20,188 nt of DNA from JAFGTP01 sp964498725 (lineage in GTDB: Bacteria; Fidelibacterota; UBA2242; JAFGTP01), in contig CAZCHS010000058.1 of NCBI GenBank assembly GCA_964498725.1, positions 1 to 20,188 of the forward strand, written 5' to 3'. Positions within the stretch are counted from its first letter, which is position 1. Each line of letters starts with the position of its first letter. A model generated the notes under the pieces. The model saw only the letters and a program-made list of their open reading frames with translations. It was not told where the DNA came from and ran no database searches. A program made the translations under genes and the position numbers. This document shows positions 1 through 7,510 of the stretch, in pieces.

Positions 1-9
1 GTTAATTAT

Positions 10-44
10 TTTTAATTTGAAAATTAAAATTCACATTGTATCTT
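10..44 (+). promoter_or_regulatory. Candidate mazEF promoter with AT-rich palindromic operator
   Basis: A perfect 9-bp inverted repeat (TTTTAATTT at 10-18, AAATTAAAA at 21-29, two bases between) overlaps a possible -35 box TTGAAA (17-22). A -10-like TATCTT (39-44) follows after 16 bp. The antitoxin ATG is at 78. Toxin-antitoxin operons of this class are usually autorepressed by the AbrB-fold antitoxin binding palindromic DNA, so a palindrome over the -35 is where an operator is expected. The -10 matches only 4 of 6 consensus bases and AT-rich palindromes arise easily by chance, so this is a tentative call. Confidence 0.35.
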
Positions 45-77
45 TATTGTAGAAACAAAAAAAATAAAGGTGCAATT

Positions 78-320
78 ATGGAAACAAAAGTTCAGAAATG
101 GGGAAACAGCCTGGCAATAAGAATTCCTAAAACTTTTGCAGTGGAAACACAAATAGTGGATGGTTCAGAGGTTGACTTAAAACTTACCAATAATCAGTTA
201 GTCATAACTCCCATTAAAAAGAAACAATATAAACTCAATGATTTACTCGCTGAAGTGAATGAATCAAATGTTCATGATGAGGTTGATTACGGTGAACCGA
301 TTGGGAAAGAATTGCTTTGA
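78..320 (+). CDS. mazE: MazE-type antitoxin (AbrB/SpoVT-fold)
   Basis: An 80-residue antitoxin expected to bind and neutralise the MazF-type toxin encoded next and to repress its own operon. The N-terminal half shows the MazE/AbrB swapped-hairpin signature: KVQKWGNSLAIRIPK (residues 4-18), followed by the beta strand LKLTNNQLVITPI. The C-terminal tail is acidic (VNESNVHDEVDYGEPIG), as expected for the flexible toxin-wrapping tail. The frame extends upstream to a TTG at 36, but the ATG at 78 was chosen because AAAGG (66-70) sits at proper distance and the MazE fold begins right there. The stop codon overlaps the toxin start by 4 nt (TTGA), indicating translational coupling. Assignment to the MazE family is secure; DNA binding and toxin specificity are inferred. 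Confidence 0.9.
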   Translation: METKVQKWGNSLAIRIPKTFAVETQIVDGSEVDLKLTNNQLVITPIKKKQYKLNDLLAEVNESNVHDEVDYGEPIGKELL

Positions 321-658
321 GAAATCATGATTATATTCCCGGTCGAGGTGACATTGTATGGCTGAATTTTAATCCCCAGGCAGGCCATGAGCAAGCGGGT
401 AAAAGGCCGGCAGTTGTAATTTCACCAAAAAGTTATAATGCAAAAGTCGGATTAGCACTATTCCAACCGATTACAAAAATTAAAAAGGGATATCCCTTTG
501 AAGTGGAATTGCCTATGGGATTGCCGGTTTCCGGTGTGATCCTATCTGACCAGATAAAAAGTCTCGACTGGATCACAAGGAATATAACCTTTATCTGTCG
601 TCTACCCTTAAATTATATAAAAGAATCAATTGGCAAGTTAACTGCTCTGTTGGAATAA
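317..658 (+). CDS. mazF: MazF-type endoribonuclease toxin (PemK/MazF family)
   Basis: A 113-residue toxin of the PemK/MazF family, whose members are sequence-specific mRNA (sometimes tRNA or rRNA) interferases. The family core is visible near the N-terminus: GDIVWLNFNPQAGHEQAGKR (residues 11-30), then PAVVISP. Later come a QPIT strand and an SGVILSDQIKSLDW segment typical of the C-terminal half. Length matches the usual 105-120 residues, so it looks intact. The start is a TTG at 317-319 overlapping the mazE stop (TTGA). No separate strong RBS precedes it, so expression probably depends on re-initiation after mazE, which keeps toxin below antitoxin. The cleavage site cannot be read from sequence. 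Confidence 0.9.
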   Translation: MRNHDYIPGRGDIVWLNFNPQAGHEQAGKRPAVVISPKSYNAKVGLALFQPITKIKKGYPFEVELPMGLPVSGVILSDQIKSLDWITRNITFICRLPLNYIKESIGKLTALLE

Positions 659-698
659 TTCATTTTTAATTATACAACTTGTCCCAATTTAAATTACT

Positions 699-766
699 AT
701 TCGTTTCATTCGTGTCATTCGTGGACAAAAAATCTTTCGTATTTTCCATGTATTTCTTGGTCAAAA
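699..766. repeat. Decayed intergenic tandem repeat (ATTCGTGTC-type, two 32-bp copies)
   Basis: Positions 699-725 are three tandem 9-mers: ATTCGTTTC, ATTCGTGTC and ATTCGTGGA, running into ACAAAAAA. A second, degenerate copy starts 36 bp later (735-766). Aligned without gaps, the copies 699-730 and 735-766 match at 22 of 32 positions, including TTCGT at the left, the TGT in the middle and the TTCxTGGxCAAAA end. The element lies in the 254-bp gap between mazF and serS. No frame through it resembles a gene. From memory, similar TTCGTGTxATTCGTGG strings occur as dispersed intergenic sequence in many environmental bacterial genomes. That needs a search; the repeat structure itself is directly visible. 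Confidence 0.6.
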
Positions 767-912
767 AAAAATCAGCGCCCATTCGCATGATTGGCAGGCT
801 CATATTTCTTTTGCAAAAACAGTGATTTTTTATTCTATTATACTTATATTTTCTCTGTTGAAAAACCTATAAAACAATTGAAAATCAAAACACTATAGAA
901 TTTGGAGTTCAC

Positions 913-2184
913 ATGCTTGATATAAAAAAACTGAGAGAAACCCCAGAAGTTTTCCGAAAAGGCCTGCAAGCCAAAAAAGCCGGGGCCAAACTGGATGAGA
1001 TATTAGCCAATGACGAAAAACGGCGTAACCTCATCACAGAAGTCAATGACCTGAAAGCGGTGCGCAATAAAGTATCCAAAGAAATAGGAGACCTGAAACG
1101 CAACAAAGAAGACGCTTCCGGTAAAATTCAGGAAATGCAAACCGTCAGCAAAAATATCAAGGCGATGGACAACCAAATTACAGAACTGGAAGAGCAGTTG
1201 AACAACATTCTGGTGACTTTACCCAACCTGCCCCACGAAACCGCGCCGATCGGATTTACTGAAGATGACAATGTCGAGGTTTCAAGTTGGGGAGAAAAAC
1301 CGGCCTATGCTTATGATTTGAAAGACCACCTGGATATCGCTGAGAATTTAGGTATTCTCGATATGCAGCGGGGCGCGAAAATTTCCGGCTCCGGCTTTCC
1401 CCTGTTCATTGGCAAAGGCGCCCGCCTGGAACGCGCGCTGATCAATTTCATGCTGGACTTTCACACGGAAAAACATGGCTATACGGAAGTCTTTCCGCCT
1501 TTCCTGGTGAGTCGCAATACCATGTATGGCACCGGCCAGTTACCGAAAATGGAAGACGATATGTATCATTGCACGGAAGATGACCTCTTTCTGATTCCCA
1601 CTGCTGAAGTACCGGTAACCAATATTCACAGTGATGAAATTATGCCTGAAAATGACCTGCCAAAAAAATATGCCGCTTTCTCCGGCTGTTTTCGTCGTGA
1701 AGCCGGCAGTTACGGCAAAGAAACCCGCGGTCTCTCCCGCCTGCATCAATTCAACAAAGTGGAAATGGTACAATTCACCCGCCCGGAAGAATCTTACGAG
1801 ATTCATGAAAAATTATTAAAAGACGCGGAAGATATTTTGCAGGCCCTGGGGCTTCCTTACAGAATCCTGAACCTCTGCTCCGGCGATTTAAGTTTTGCCG
1901 CGGCGAAATGTTATGATATCGAAGTCTGGGCGCCGGGCAGCGAAAAATATTACGAAGTCTCCAGTGTCAGCAATTTTGAAGATTTCCAGGCCCGTCGCGC
2001 TAATATCCGCTATCGTCGCGAAAAGGACAAAAAAGTGGATTTCGTGCATACACTCAATGGTTCCGGCGTCGCTACCCCAAGGCTGGTGATCGCCTTACTG
2101 GAAACCTATCAGCAAGGAGATGGCACAGTAAAAATTCCGGAAATTTTGCGGCCATACACCGGATTTGATACCATTACAAAATAA
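913..2184 (+). CDS. serS: Serine--tRNA ligase
   Basis: Class II aminoacyl-tRNA synthetase that charges tRNA-Ser (and tRNA-Sec where present) with serine in the cytoplasm. It is 423 residues, the normal bacterial length. Residues about 25-100 form the charged, heptad-like coiled-coil arm that contacts the long variable arm of tRNA-Ser. The catalytic core follows, with the serine-binding TAE (230-232), motif 2 FRREAG (260-265) and motif 3 NGSGVATPR (382-390). ATG at 913 is preceded by GGAG (904-907). No T-box-like leader is visible upstream. plsC follows after 15 nt, suggesting co-transcription. All signature motifs are intact and the identification is essentially certain. Confidence 0.98.
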   Translation: MLDIKKLRETPEVFRKGLQAKKAGAKLDEILANDEKRRNLITEVNDLKAVRNKVSKEIGDLKRNKEDASGKIQEMQTVSKNIKAMDNQITELEEQLNNILVTLPNLPHETAPIGFTEDDNVEVSSWGEKPAYAYDLKDHLDIAENLGILDMQRGAKISGSGFPLFIGKGARLERALINFMLDFHTEKHGYTEVFPPFLVSRNTMYGTGQLPKMEDDMYHCTEDDLFLIPTAEVPVTNIHSDEIMPENDLPKKYAAFSGCFRREAGSYGKETRGLSRLHQFNKVEMVQFTRPEESYEIHEKLLKDAEDILQALGLPYRILNLCSGDLSFAAAKCYDIEVWAPGSEKYYEVSSVSNFEDFQARRANIRYRREKDKKVDFVHTLNGSGVATPRLVIALLETYQQGDGTVKIPEILRPYTGFDTITK

Positions 2185-2199
2185 ATTAATGAGCGGATA

Positions 2200-2922
2200 A
2201 TGATATACCTGAAAAGCCTCATTCTGATAATATACACCATCTTGTTAGCGGCCCTGACACTGGTGATGGGGCTTTTTGACCGCAAAGGCGTGCTGCACGG
2301 TAAAATAATGCGTCACTGGGCCCGAACACTCTTAGTCTTTTCAAAGGTTAAATATGATATTGAAGGGACGGAAAATCTTGCCCAGGCCAATCCGGCGCTG
2401 ATCATTATCAATCACGAAAGCGCACTGGATATTCCTGTGGCTATTGCCGCCTTGCCGATTAATTTAAGGTTCATATTCAAGATAGAATTGCTCTACATTC
2501 CGATTTTCGGCTGGGCCATGTGGCAGGGCAAACACATTGCCATTAATCGCAGCAAGCCCAAACAGGCGATTCGCGCCATCAATAGTAAATCCGGTGATAT
2601 TATCACGCGTAAACAGAATATCATTATCGCGCCGGAAGGGACGCGGTATTCCGACGGTAAAATCGGCCCCTTTAAAAAAGGGGGATTCAAAATTGCCGAA
2701 AAATATGACATCCCAATTATTCCGGTCACCATGATCGGCAACCGCTTTTGCAATCCCAAAAATTCCATGAAAATCTATCCCGGAAAAGTCCGGGTTGTCA
2801 TCGGTCCGGCTGTCAAAGCATCTCAATATGAAAATCTTGACGATTGTATACAGGATGTACGGGCCATAATGATCGCGGCCAAAGAGAAACACGAACCAAA
2901 ATTGGAGGCTTCCCGTGCTTAA
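2200..2922 (+). CDS. plsC: 1-acyl-sn-glycerol-3-phosphate acyltransferase (PlsC family)
   Basis: Membrane-associated acyltransferase that converts lysophosphatidic acid to phosphatidic acid, the precursor of all glycerophospholipids. An N-terminal hydrophobic segment (residues about 4-24) anchors it to the inner membrane. The PlsC/LPLAT motifs are in order: NHESALD (71-77, the catalytic H-x4-D being H72 and D77), GKHIAINR near 110-117, EGTRYSDG (146-153) for substrate phosphate binding, and IPVTM (174-178). It is 240 residues, the normal size. The RBS before ATG 2200 is weak (GAGCGG, 2191-2196), and a nearer ATG at 2189 reads a four-codon dead end. The end of the gene overlaps the next CDS by 8 nt. 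Paralogues acting on other lysolipids cannot be excluded. Confidence 0.92.
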   Translation: MIYLKSLILIIYTILLAALTLVMGLFDRKGVLHGKIMRHWARTLLVFSKVKYDIEGTENLAQANPALIIINHESALDIPVAIAALPINLRFIFKIELLYIPIFGWAMWQGKHIAINRSKPKQAIRAINSKSGDIITRKQNIIIAPEGTRYSDGKIGPFKKGGFKIAEKYDIPIIPVTMIGNRFCNPKNSMKIYPGKVRVVIGPAVKASQYENLDDCIQDVRAIMIAAKEKHEPKLEASRA

Positions 2923-4270
2923 TTGTTCTGAAGGCCTGGTTTGCGAACCCCGCAAAAAACTCTCACGGCCGGAAAAGCATCTCTACAAAATATGGCTGGA
3001 CAAAAATTTCCAGTTGGAACATTTACAGACCCTTTCGGGGAAAGCCCTGAGCATTATCAATTCCGGGCACCGCAATGAATCCGAAGGGCCGGATTTTTTA
3101 AATGCCATGCTCCTGTTAAATGACACCCTGCTCACCGGCGATATTGAAATTCATATCGAAAATAAGGATTGGTATTTACACGGCCATGACCAGGATGAGA
3201 ATTACAACAAGGTTGTTCTCCATGTTATCGAAGCCGATACAGAAGACCAATCGATTCCGCTGGAAAATGGAAACACCGTCGAAATTCTGAAATTAAATTT
3301 TGATAAAGCCAAGGCCGATCCGGTTATTCCACCATGCCTTGAATGGGATAGGTTGAATTTTGACAAATTTCGTGATGTTATCGAAGAATACGGCAGCAAA
3401 CGGTTTCAGCGTAAAACCTTACAGGCGCGAAAATTATTATTACAGCATCAGCCGGAACATTATTTCTTCATTGGCCTGCTGGATGTAATGGGTTACAGTC
3501 AAAACCGTCACGCCATGAAAAACATTGCTAAACATATTTCCTTTGACAAACTCTATAAAATTATGGAAACCCTGCCGGAAACCGGGCGATTAGTGACTAT
3601 GGAAACCCTTTTGCTGGGCATTTCCGGGCTGCTGAATGAAGATTTTCAGAAATACTATAACAATGACGCTTATTTTTCCGGACTAAAGCAAAAATGGGCA
3701 AACTTAAAAACCAAATATCAATTATCAGCGATCAAGGAACCGGACTTTCATTTTGCCGGCACCCGTCCGGTGAATTACCCTCATAAACGGTTGGTGGCAC
3801 TGGCGCAGATTCTGGTAAATATCTTCCCGCAAAAACCGGGACAATATTGTTTGAACACGCTTTTTTCGGGACGGGATGCAGAAAAAATTCTGGATATGCT
3901 ACGGGAAAAATTTCAGATGCCTGCCGGGATGTGGAAAAATCATCCCTTATTTTCTTCCCATCACAGCAATGTACTGATCGGCAACAGCCGGTTGATGGAT
4001 TTTATTACTAATATCATGCTGCCTTTTGCCCGGGCACTGAGTTCGATCCTGAAAAATGAACAAAATGCAAATTATTGCATAGCAATCAACAAGCAAATAC
4101 CCCGCGGCGCAATGCCCGGAAAAATAAAAAAATTACTGCATCGACTGAATATTCCGGAATCCAAAATAAATTCAAATTATCTTTTGCAGGGATGCATTGA
4201 ATATCATAGATTATTCTGTGATCTGGAATTGTGCGATATGTGTCTTTTGGAGAACACGATTGAGCATTAA
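2915..4270 (+). CDS. DUF2851 family protein
   Basis: A 451-residue soluble protein of unknown function, recognised as DUF2851 by its N-terminal region: E-KHLYKIW, then GHRNESEGPDFLNA (about residues 52-65), GDIEIH, and a DWYLHGHDQDENYNKVVLHV block (about 86-105). The conserved His, Asp and Asn residues in these blocks could form a nuclease- or hydrolase-like site, but that is conjecture. The C-terminus carries a cysteine-rich end, with GCIEYHRLFCDLELCDMC close to residues 427-444, which might bind a metal. The start is GTG 2915, chosen for GGAGG at 2904-2908 with 6-nt spacing; it lies inside the end of plsC. From memory the family is concentrated in Bacteroidota and relatives. It overlaps the next gene by 11 nt. 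Confidence 0.85.
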   Translation: MLNCSEGLVCEPRKKLSRPEKHLYKIWLDKNFQLEHLQTLSGKALSIINSGHRNESEGPDFLNAMLLLNDTLLTGDIEIHIENKDWYLHGHDQDENYNKVVLHVIEADTEDQSIPLENGNTVEILKLNFDKAKADPVIPPCLEWDRLNFDKFRDVIEEYGSKRFQRKTLQARKLLLQHQPEHYFFIGLLDVMGYSQNRHAMKNIAKHISFDKLYKIMETLPETGRLVTMETLLLGISGLLNEDFQKYYNNDAYFSGLKQKWANLKTKYQLSAIKEPDFHFAGTRPVNYPHKRLVALAQILVNIFPQKPGQYCLNTLFSGRDAEKILDMLREKFQMPAGMWKNHPLFSSHHSNVLIGNSRLMDFITNIMLPFARALSSILKNEQNANYCIAINKQIPRGAMPGKIKKLLHRLNIPESKINSNYLLQGCIEYHRLFCDLELCDMCLLENTIEH

Positions 4271-4736
4271 GAAAATATTAACAAAAGATGAATGTAAAGA
4301 GCGTATTAGAATAGATCAGCAGGAAGGCAAAAAAGTAGTCTTCACTAACGGCTGCTTTGACGTCCTGCATGTGGGACATTTGACATTGTTGGAAAAAGCA
4401 AAAAGTTTCGGAGACCGCCTCTGTGTGGGGATTAATTCCGATGCTTCGGTAAAAATTTTGAAGGGCGAAAACAGACCCATAAACAGCCAGGAAGACCGAA
4501 CGCGATTACTGGCAGCCCTGTATGTGGTTGATTATGTGACTGTTTTTGACGAGCAGACTCCCTGTGAAATTATTTCCTTTCTCAGGCCTGATATTCACGT
4601 AAAGGGCGGAGATTATGATCCCAATGATTTTGATAATATGCCGGAAGCAAAGGTGGTGAAAGAATATGGCGGAACAATAAAAATTATTAACCTTGTCGAG
4701 GGAAAATCAAGTTCCAATATTATCAAACAACTGTAA
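4260..4736 (+). CDS. rfaE2: D-glycero-beta-D-manno-heptose 1-phosphate adenylyltransferase
   Basis: Cytoplasmic nucleotidyltransferase that activates heptose-1-phosphate with ATP to ADP-heptose for LPS inner-core synthesis. It is a stand-alone equivalent of the C-terminal domain of HldE/RfaE. At 158 residues it matches single-domain RfaE2. The cytidylyltransferase-fold signature is clear: FTNGCFDVLHVGH (28-40, HVGH 37-40), GINSDASVKILKG (57-69), KGGDY (115-119), and the C-terminal GKSSSNII, equivalent to the ISTT-type motif. The frame is open from an ATG at 4197, but TTG 4260 was chosen because GGAGA (4249-4253) lies 6 nt before it and the family N-terminus begins there. The kinase half (RfaE1) is not in the window. 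It implies a Gram-negative, heptose-containing LPS. Confidence 0.93.
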   Translation: MSIKKILTKDECKERIRIDQQEGKKVVFTNGCFDVLHVGHLTLLEKAKSFGDRLCVGINSDASVKILKGENRPINSQEDRTRLLAALYVVDYVTVFDEQTPCEIISFLRPDIHVKGGDYDPNDFDNMPEAKVVKEYGGTIKIINLVEGKSSSNIIKQL

Positions 4737-4770
4737 GCTAAGAATTTAACATTTTGAAAAAACAAATTCC

Positions 4771-4785
4771 TGGCATAGCTTTAGC
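4771..4785 (+). promoter_or_regulatory. Candidate sigma-54 (-24/-12) promoter
   Basis: The sequence TGGCAT-AGCTT-TAGC matches the RpoN consensus TGGCAC-N5-TTGC at 8 of 10 fixed positions. The diagnostic GG (4772-4773) and GC (4784-4785) are separated by exactly 10 bp. It lies in the short gap after rfaE2, with a predicted start near 4797. That leaves a short leader holding the RBS GAGGA (4813-4817) and the ATG of the transglycosylase gene at 4821. No activator site is visible. A chance match is possible, though placement and spacing are right. Confidence 0.45.
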
Positions 4786-4820
4786 CTTAAATCTAACTGA
4801 ATTAAAAAATCCGAGGAATC

Positions 4821-6614
4821 ATGCGTAATTACAAAAATAATTTAGTCAAAATTTCAAGCATCATATTTATTTTTATTCTAACAGTCAATGGCAAAGGAAT
4901 CAAACACCAGAATGTGGAAGATACAGTCACCAATCAGGAGACGGCTGTAGTGGAAAATTCACCGGAGTTGTTTGAATTACTATTCGCCGAAGCCAAAAAC
5001 TATTATGTAGAAGCCCTGATCGGCAATCACTTCACCGATACGACAGATGTCAAATTCTGTCTGGACCGGACATTGGAAATTGTCTCCGAGATCAGCGAAC
5101 TGGATAGTTTGACCATGTTACAGCGGGATGATTTCCGCCGCTTTTGCGAAAAACTGAATTCCGATTTTAAAGGCCAGTTTTCATGGGTCAATGGCGATGA
5201 AGGCTCCTTTCAGAATGCCCTCATTGAAGATGACATCAGCAAATCTCTTGCTGACACAATTGACCTCGGCGACGTAGATAAACTGATCGTTTTGGAAGAC
5301 GAAGAGGGTAATTTACCCCTGGTGACCTCGGCGAAAATAGAACGGATCATTAAATACTTTCAGACCAAGCAAAAAAACAATTTTCAGCAATGGCTGCAAA
5401 ATGCCGATTATTATGAAGAAATTGTCCGGCCTATTTTAAAAAAAGAAGGCCTGCCTGAATACATTTTTTATTTGGCATTGATCGAAAGCGGTTACAAAAC
5501 CAATGCTTATTCCCATGCTCATGCGGCCGGCCCCTGGCAATTCATTGCCTCCACCGGCGCCTATTATGGCCTGAAGCGAAACTGGTGGGTGGATGAGCGC
5601 CGCGACATTATCAAAGCCACAATCGCTGCTGCGCAGTATCTCAGCGATTTGCATGATTACTTTGATGACTGGTACCTGGCGATGGCAGCCTATAATTGCG
5701 GAAAATTAAATGTACTGCGTGCAATTCGACGCGAAGGTACCCGTGATTATTGGAAATTAAAGACCTTACCCCGGGAAACCCGAAATTACATTCCTTCCTT
5801 TATGGCAGGTTTAAACATTGCAAAGGACCCGGAAAAATACGGTTTTCAAAAGCCGGAAAATACCATTTGGGAATTTGAAAATGTACTGATCAACGGCTCC
5901 TATGAATTAGAATCATTGGCAAAAATGATCGGTGTCAGCGCGAAAGAACTTAAAGAATATAATCCCGAATTAAGACGCTGGGTGACTCCTCCCGATCAAG
6001 AAGTCTATAAATTAAAAGTTCCGAAAAATAAAGGGAAAATTCTGGCGGCCAAACTAAAAGACATTCCCAAAGAAGAAAAGCATACGCAGGAATTTGTCAC
6101 CATTCGTGTCCAGTACGGCCAAAACCTCAGTTATCTGGCAAAAAAATACGGCTCTACGGTGTCGGCTATTGTTTCTGCCAATAATATTCGAAATGTCAAT
6201 CAATTGAAAATCGGCCAGTATCTGCGAATTCCCAAAAATTCCTACAACTCTCAACAATATGTTACCAAAAAATCCGGTAATGGCGTGCATACCGTAAAAA
6301 AAGGTGAATCCCTTTATGAAATTGCCAGAGCTTATGGTGTCAGCCTGAGTTCCCTGCGCTCCCGCAATAATCTTTACGGCCGCCGGTTTATCTATCCCGG
6401 CCAGAAACTATACATTCCCGGCACTAATGCCACAGCACAAACTGCCACTACCAAGAGTAAAGACAAAAAAATATTTCACATTGTCAAAAAAGGCGAATCT
6501 CTCAGTGAGATTGCTGACCAATACAAAGTCAGCCTTAGCAAAGTCCGTTACTGGAACAATATTTATGGCCGTAAATTTATCTATCCCGGCCAAAAAGTAA
6601 CTATTTATCTATAA
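4821..6614 (+). CDS. Secreted MltD-like lytic transglycosylase with four LysM repeats
   Basis: A 597-residue periplasmic or envelope enzyme expected to cleave peptidoglycan glycan strands with formation of 1,6-anhydro-MurNAc. An N-terminal hydrophobic stretch (residues 10-23) is a signal peptide or anchor; no lipobox is seen. A poorly conserved region (about 30-190) precedes the SLT catalytic domain (about 195-345). That domain contains LALIESGY, with catalytic Glu at 222, then the AAGPWQFI block (235-242), MAAYNCG (288-294) and TRNYIPSF (320-327). Four LysM-like modules follow at about 355-402 (divergent), 425-471, 489-533 and 552-597. The last two are near-duplicates sharing KKGESL, NN-YGR-FIYPGQK. 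ATG 4821 has GAGGA at 4813-4817. It resembles MltD, but four LysM repeats and the long N-terminal region are lineage features. Confidence 0.93.
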   Translation: MRNYKNNLVKISSIIFIFILTVNGKGIKHQNVEDTVTNQETAVVENSPELFELLFAEAKNYYVEALIGNHFTDTTDVKFCLDRTLEIVSEISELDSLTMLQRDDFRRFCEKLNSDFKGQFSWVNGDEGSFQNALIEDDISKSLADTIDLGDVDKLIVLEDEEGNLPLVTSAKIERIIKYFQTKQKNNFQQWLQNADYYEEIVRPILKKEGLPEYIFYLALIESGYKTNAYSHAHAAGPWQFIASTGAYYGLKRNWWVDERRDIIKATIAAAQYLSDLHDYFDDWYLAMAAYNCGKLNVLRAIRREGTRDYWKLKTLPRETRNYIPSFMAGLNIAKDPEKYGFQKPENTIWEFENVLINGSYELESLAKMIGVSAKELKEYNPELRRWVTPPDQEVYKLKVPKNKGKILAAKLKDIPKEEKHTQEFVTIRVQYGQNLSYLAKKYGSTVSAIVSANNIRNVNQLKIGQYLRIPKNSYNSQQYVTKKSGNGVHTVKKGESLYEIARAYGVSLSSLRSRNNLYGRRFIYPGQKLYIPGTNATAQTATTKSKDKKIFHIVKKGESLSEIADQYKVSLSKVRYWNNIYGRKFIYPGQKVTIYL

Positions 6615-6626
6615 GAAGGATTTTTG

Positions 6627-7496
6627 TTGAAAAAAGACAAAATACTCACAATCGTCATTTTGGTTTTTGTTTTTTTATTCATTTTAGCATTATACTCAGG
6701 ACTAAACAAAAATGACTATTCCGGTGACACTTTCAGCAGCCGGGACAAAATTGCCCTGATCGACCTGAAAGGCACGATCATTAGCGCCGATAAACTGACA
6801 ACACAACTAAAAAAATACCGTGAGCGTGACGATGTCAGAGCATTGGTGCTTCGTATTAACTCCCCGGGCGGTGGGGTGGCTGCTTCCCAGGAAATATATG
6901 AATCGGTGAAACGCTTTCGTGATTCCGGTAAACCTGTGGTAGCCTCGATTGCATCCGTCGGCGCTTCCGGTGGATATTATGCAGCTGTCGGGGCTGATAA
7001 GATCATGGCCAACCCCGGCAGTATTACCGCCAGTATTGGCGTGATCGCCACTTTTCCAATAATCGATGATCTCTTGGAAATGATCAAAGTGGAATACAAA
7101 ACCCTGAAAACCGGAAAATATAAAGACACCGGCTCGCCTTTTCGTGATTTTACCACCGCAGACAGCCTGGAAATGGCCGGCATTATCGAAGATCTTTATA
7201 ATCAATTTTTCGATGCCATCGCGAAAGAACGAGGAATTGAAAAAAATCACTTGAAAAAAATCGCTGACGGGCGTATCTTAACGGGTTTACAGGCTTTTAA
7301 AGCCGGGCTCATTGATACGCTGGGAACACGGGAAGACGCCATTGACCTGGCCGCAGTTTTAGCAGAGGTGAAAGACCCTAAATTAATTACTCCCAGCAAG
7401 AAAAAAGTGACCTTATTTGATCTTTTATTTGGCGATTTAAATGAAACCAAAGCATTATTGAACAATGAACCAATTGTAAAATATATATTAAAATAA
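6627..7496 (+). CDS. sppA: Signal peptide peptidase SppA, short form
   Basis: Membrane-anchored serine protease of family S49 that degrades cleaved signal peptides and other membrane fragments. One N-terminal transmembrane helix (residues about 6-25) is followed by a single ClpP-like domain, the short form seen in Bacillus rather than the duplicated E. coli form. The motif NSPGGGVAAS (around 78-87) precedes GASGGYY with the likely nucleophile Ser114. The general-base lysine is probably Lys166 in TGKYKDTGSPFR, and GRILTG-QAF--GLID lies near the C-terminus. TTG codons occur at 6624 and 6627. 6627 is preferred because GAAGGA (6615-6620) is then 6 nt away, rather than 3 nt. It follows the transglycosylase stop by 12 nt, so the two envelope genes are probably co-transcribed. 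Confidence 0.94.
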   Translation: MKKDKILTIVILVFVFLFILALYSGLNKNDYSGDTFSSRDKIALIDLKGTIISADKLTTQLKKYRERDDVRALVLRINSPGGGVAASQEIYESVKRFRDSGKPVVASIASVGASGGYYAAVGADKIMANPGSITASIGVIATFPIIDDLLEMIKVEYKTLKTGKYKDTGSPFRDFTTADSLEMAGIIEDLYNQFFDAIAKERGIEKNHLKKIADGRILTGLQAFKAGLIDTLGTREDAIDLAAVLAEVKDPKLITPSKKKVTLFDLLFGDLNETKALLNNEPIVKYILK

Positions 7497-7510
7497 AAAG
7501 GAGACAAAAA

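Noticed and set aside
36..77. TTG start at 36 extending the antitoxin N-terminus by 14 residues
   Set aside because: No RBS before it, and the added residues (MYLYCRNKKNKGAI) are not part of the MazE fold; ATG 78 has AAAGG at proper distance.
699..766. CRISPR-like repeat array
   Set aside because: The repeats are tandem 9-mers and an imperfect 36-bp duplication without unique spacers, and no cas gene is present.
878..899. Possible serS promoter TTGAAA / TATAGA
   Set aside because: The boxes are only 10 bp apart, far below the 16-18 bp needed; other pairs in the AT-rich gap are no better.
659..912. T-box or other riboswitch ahead of serS
   Set aside because: No T-box anticodon-specifier structure, terminator hairpin or recognisable aptamer sequence was seen; only the decayed repeat and AT-rich DNA.
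1540..1806. Antisense open frame inside serS (and similar ones over plsC, sppA and xseA)
   Set aside because: Long antisense frames over well-conserved genes are explained by the codon usage of the real gene; the products show no recognisable family and lack RBS.
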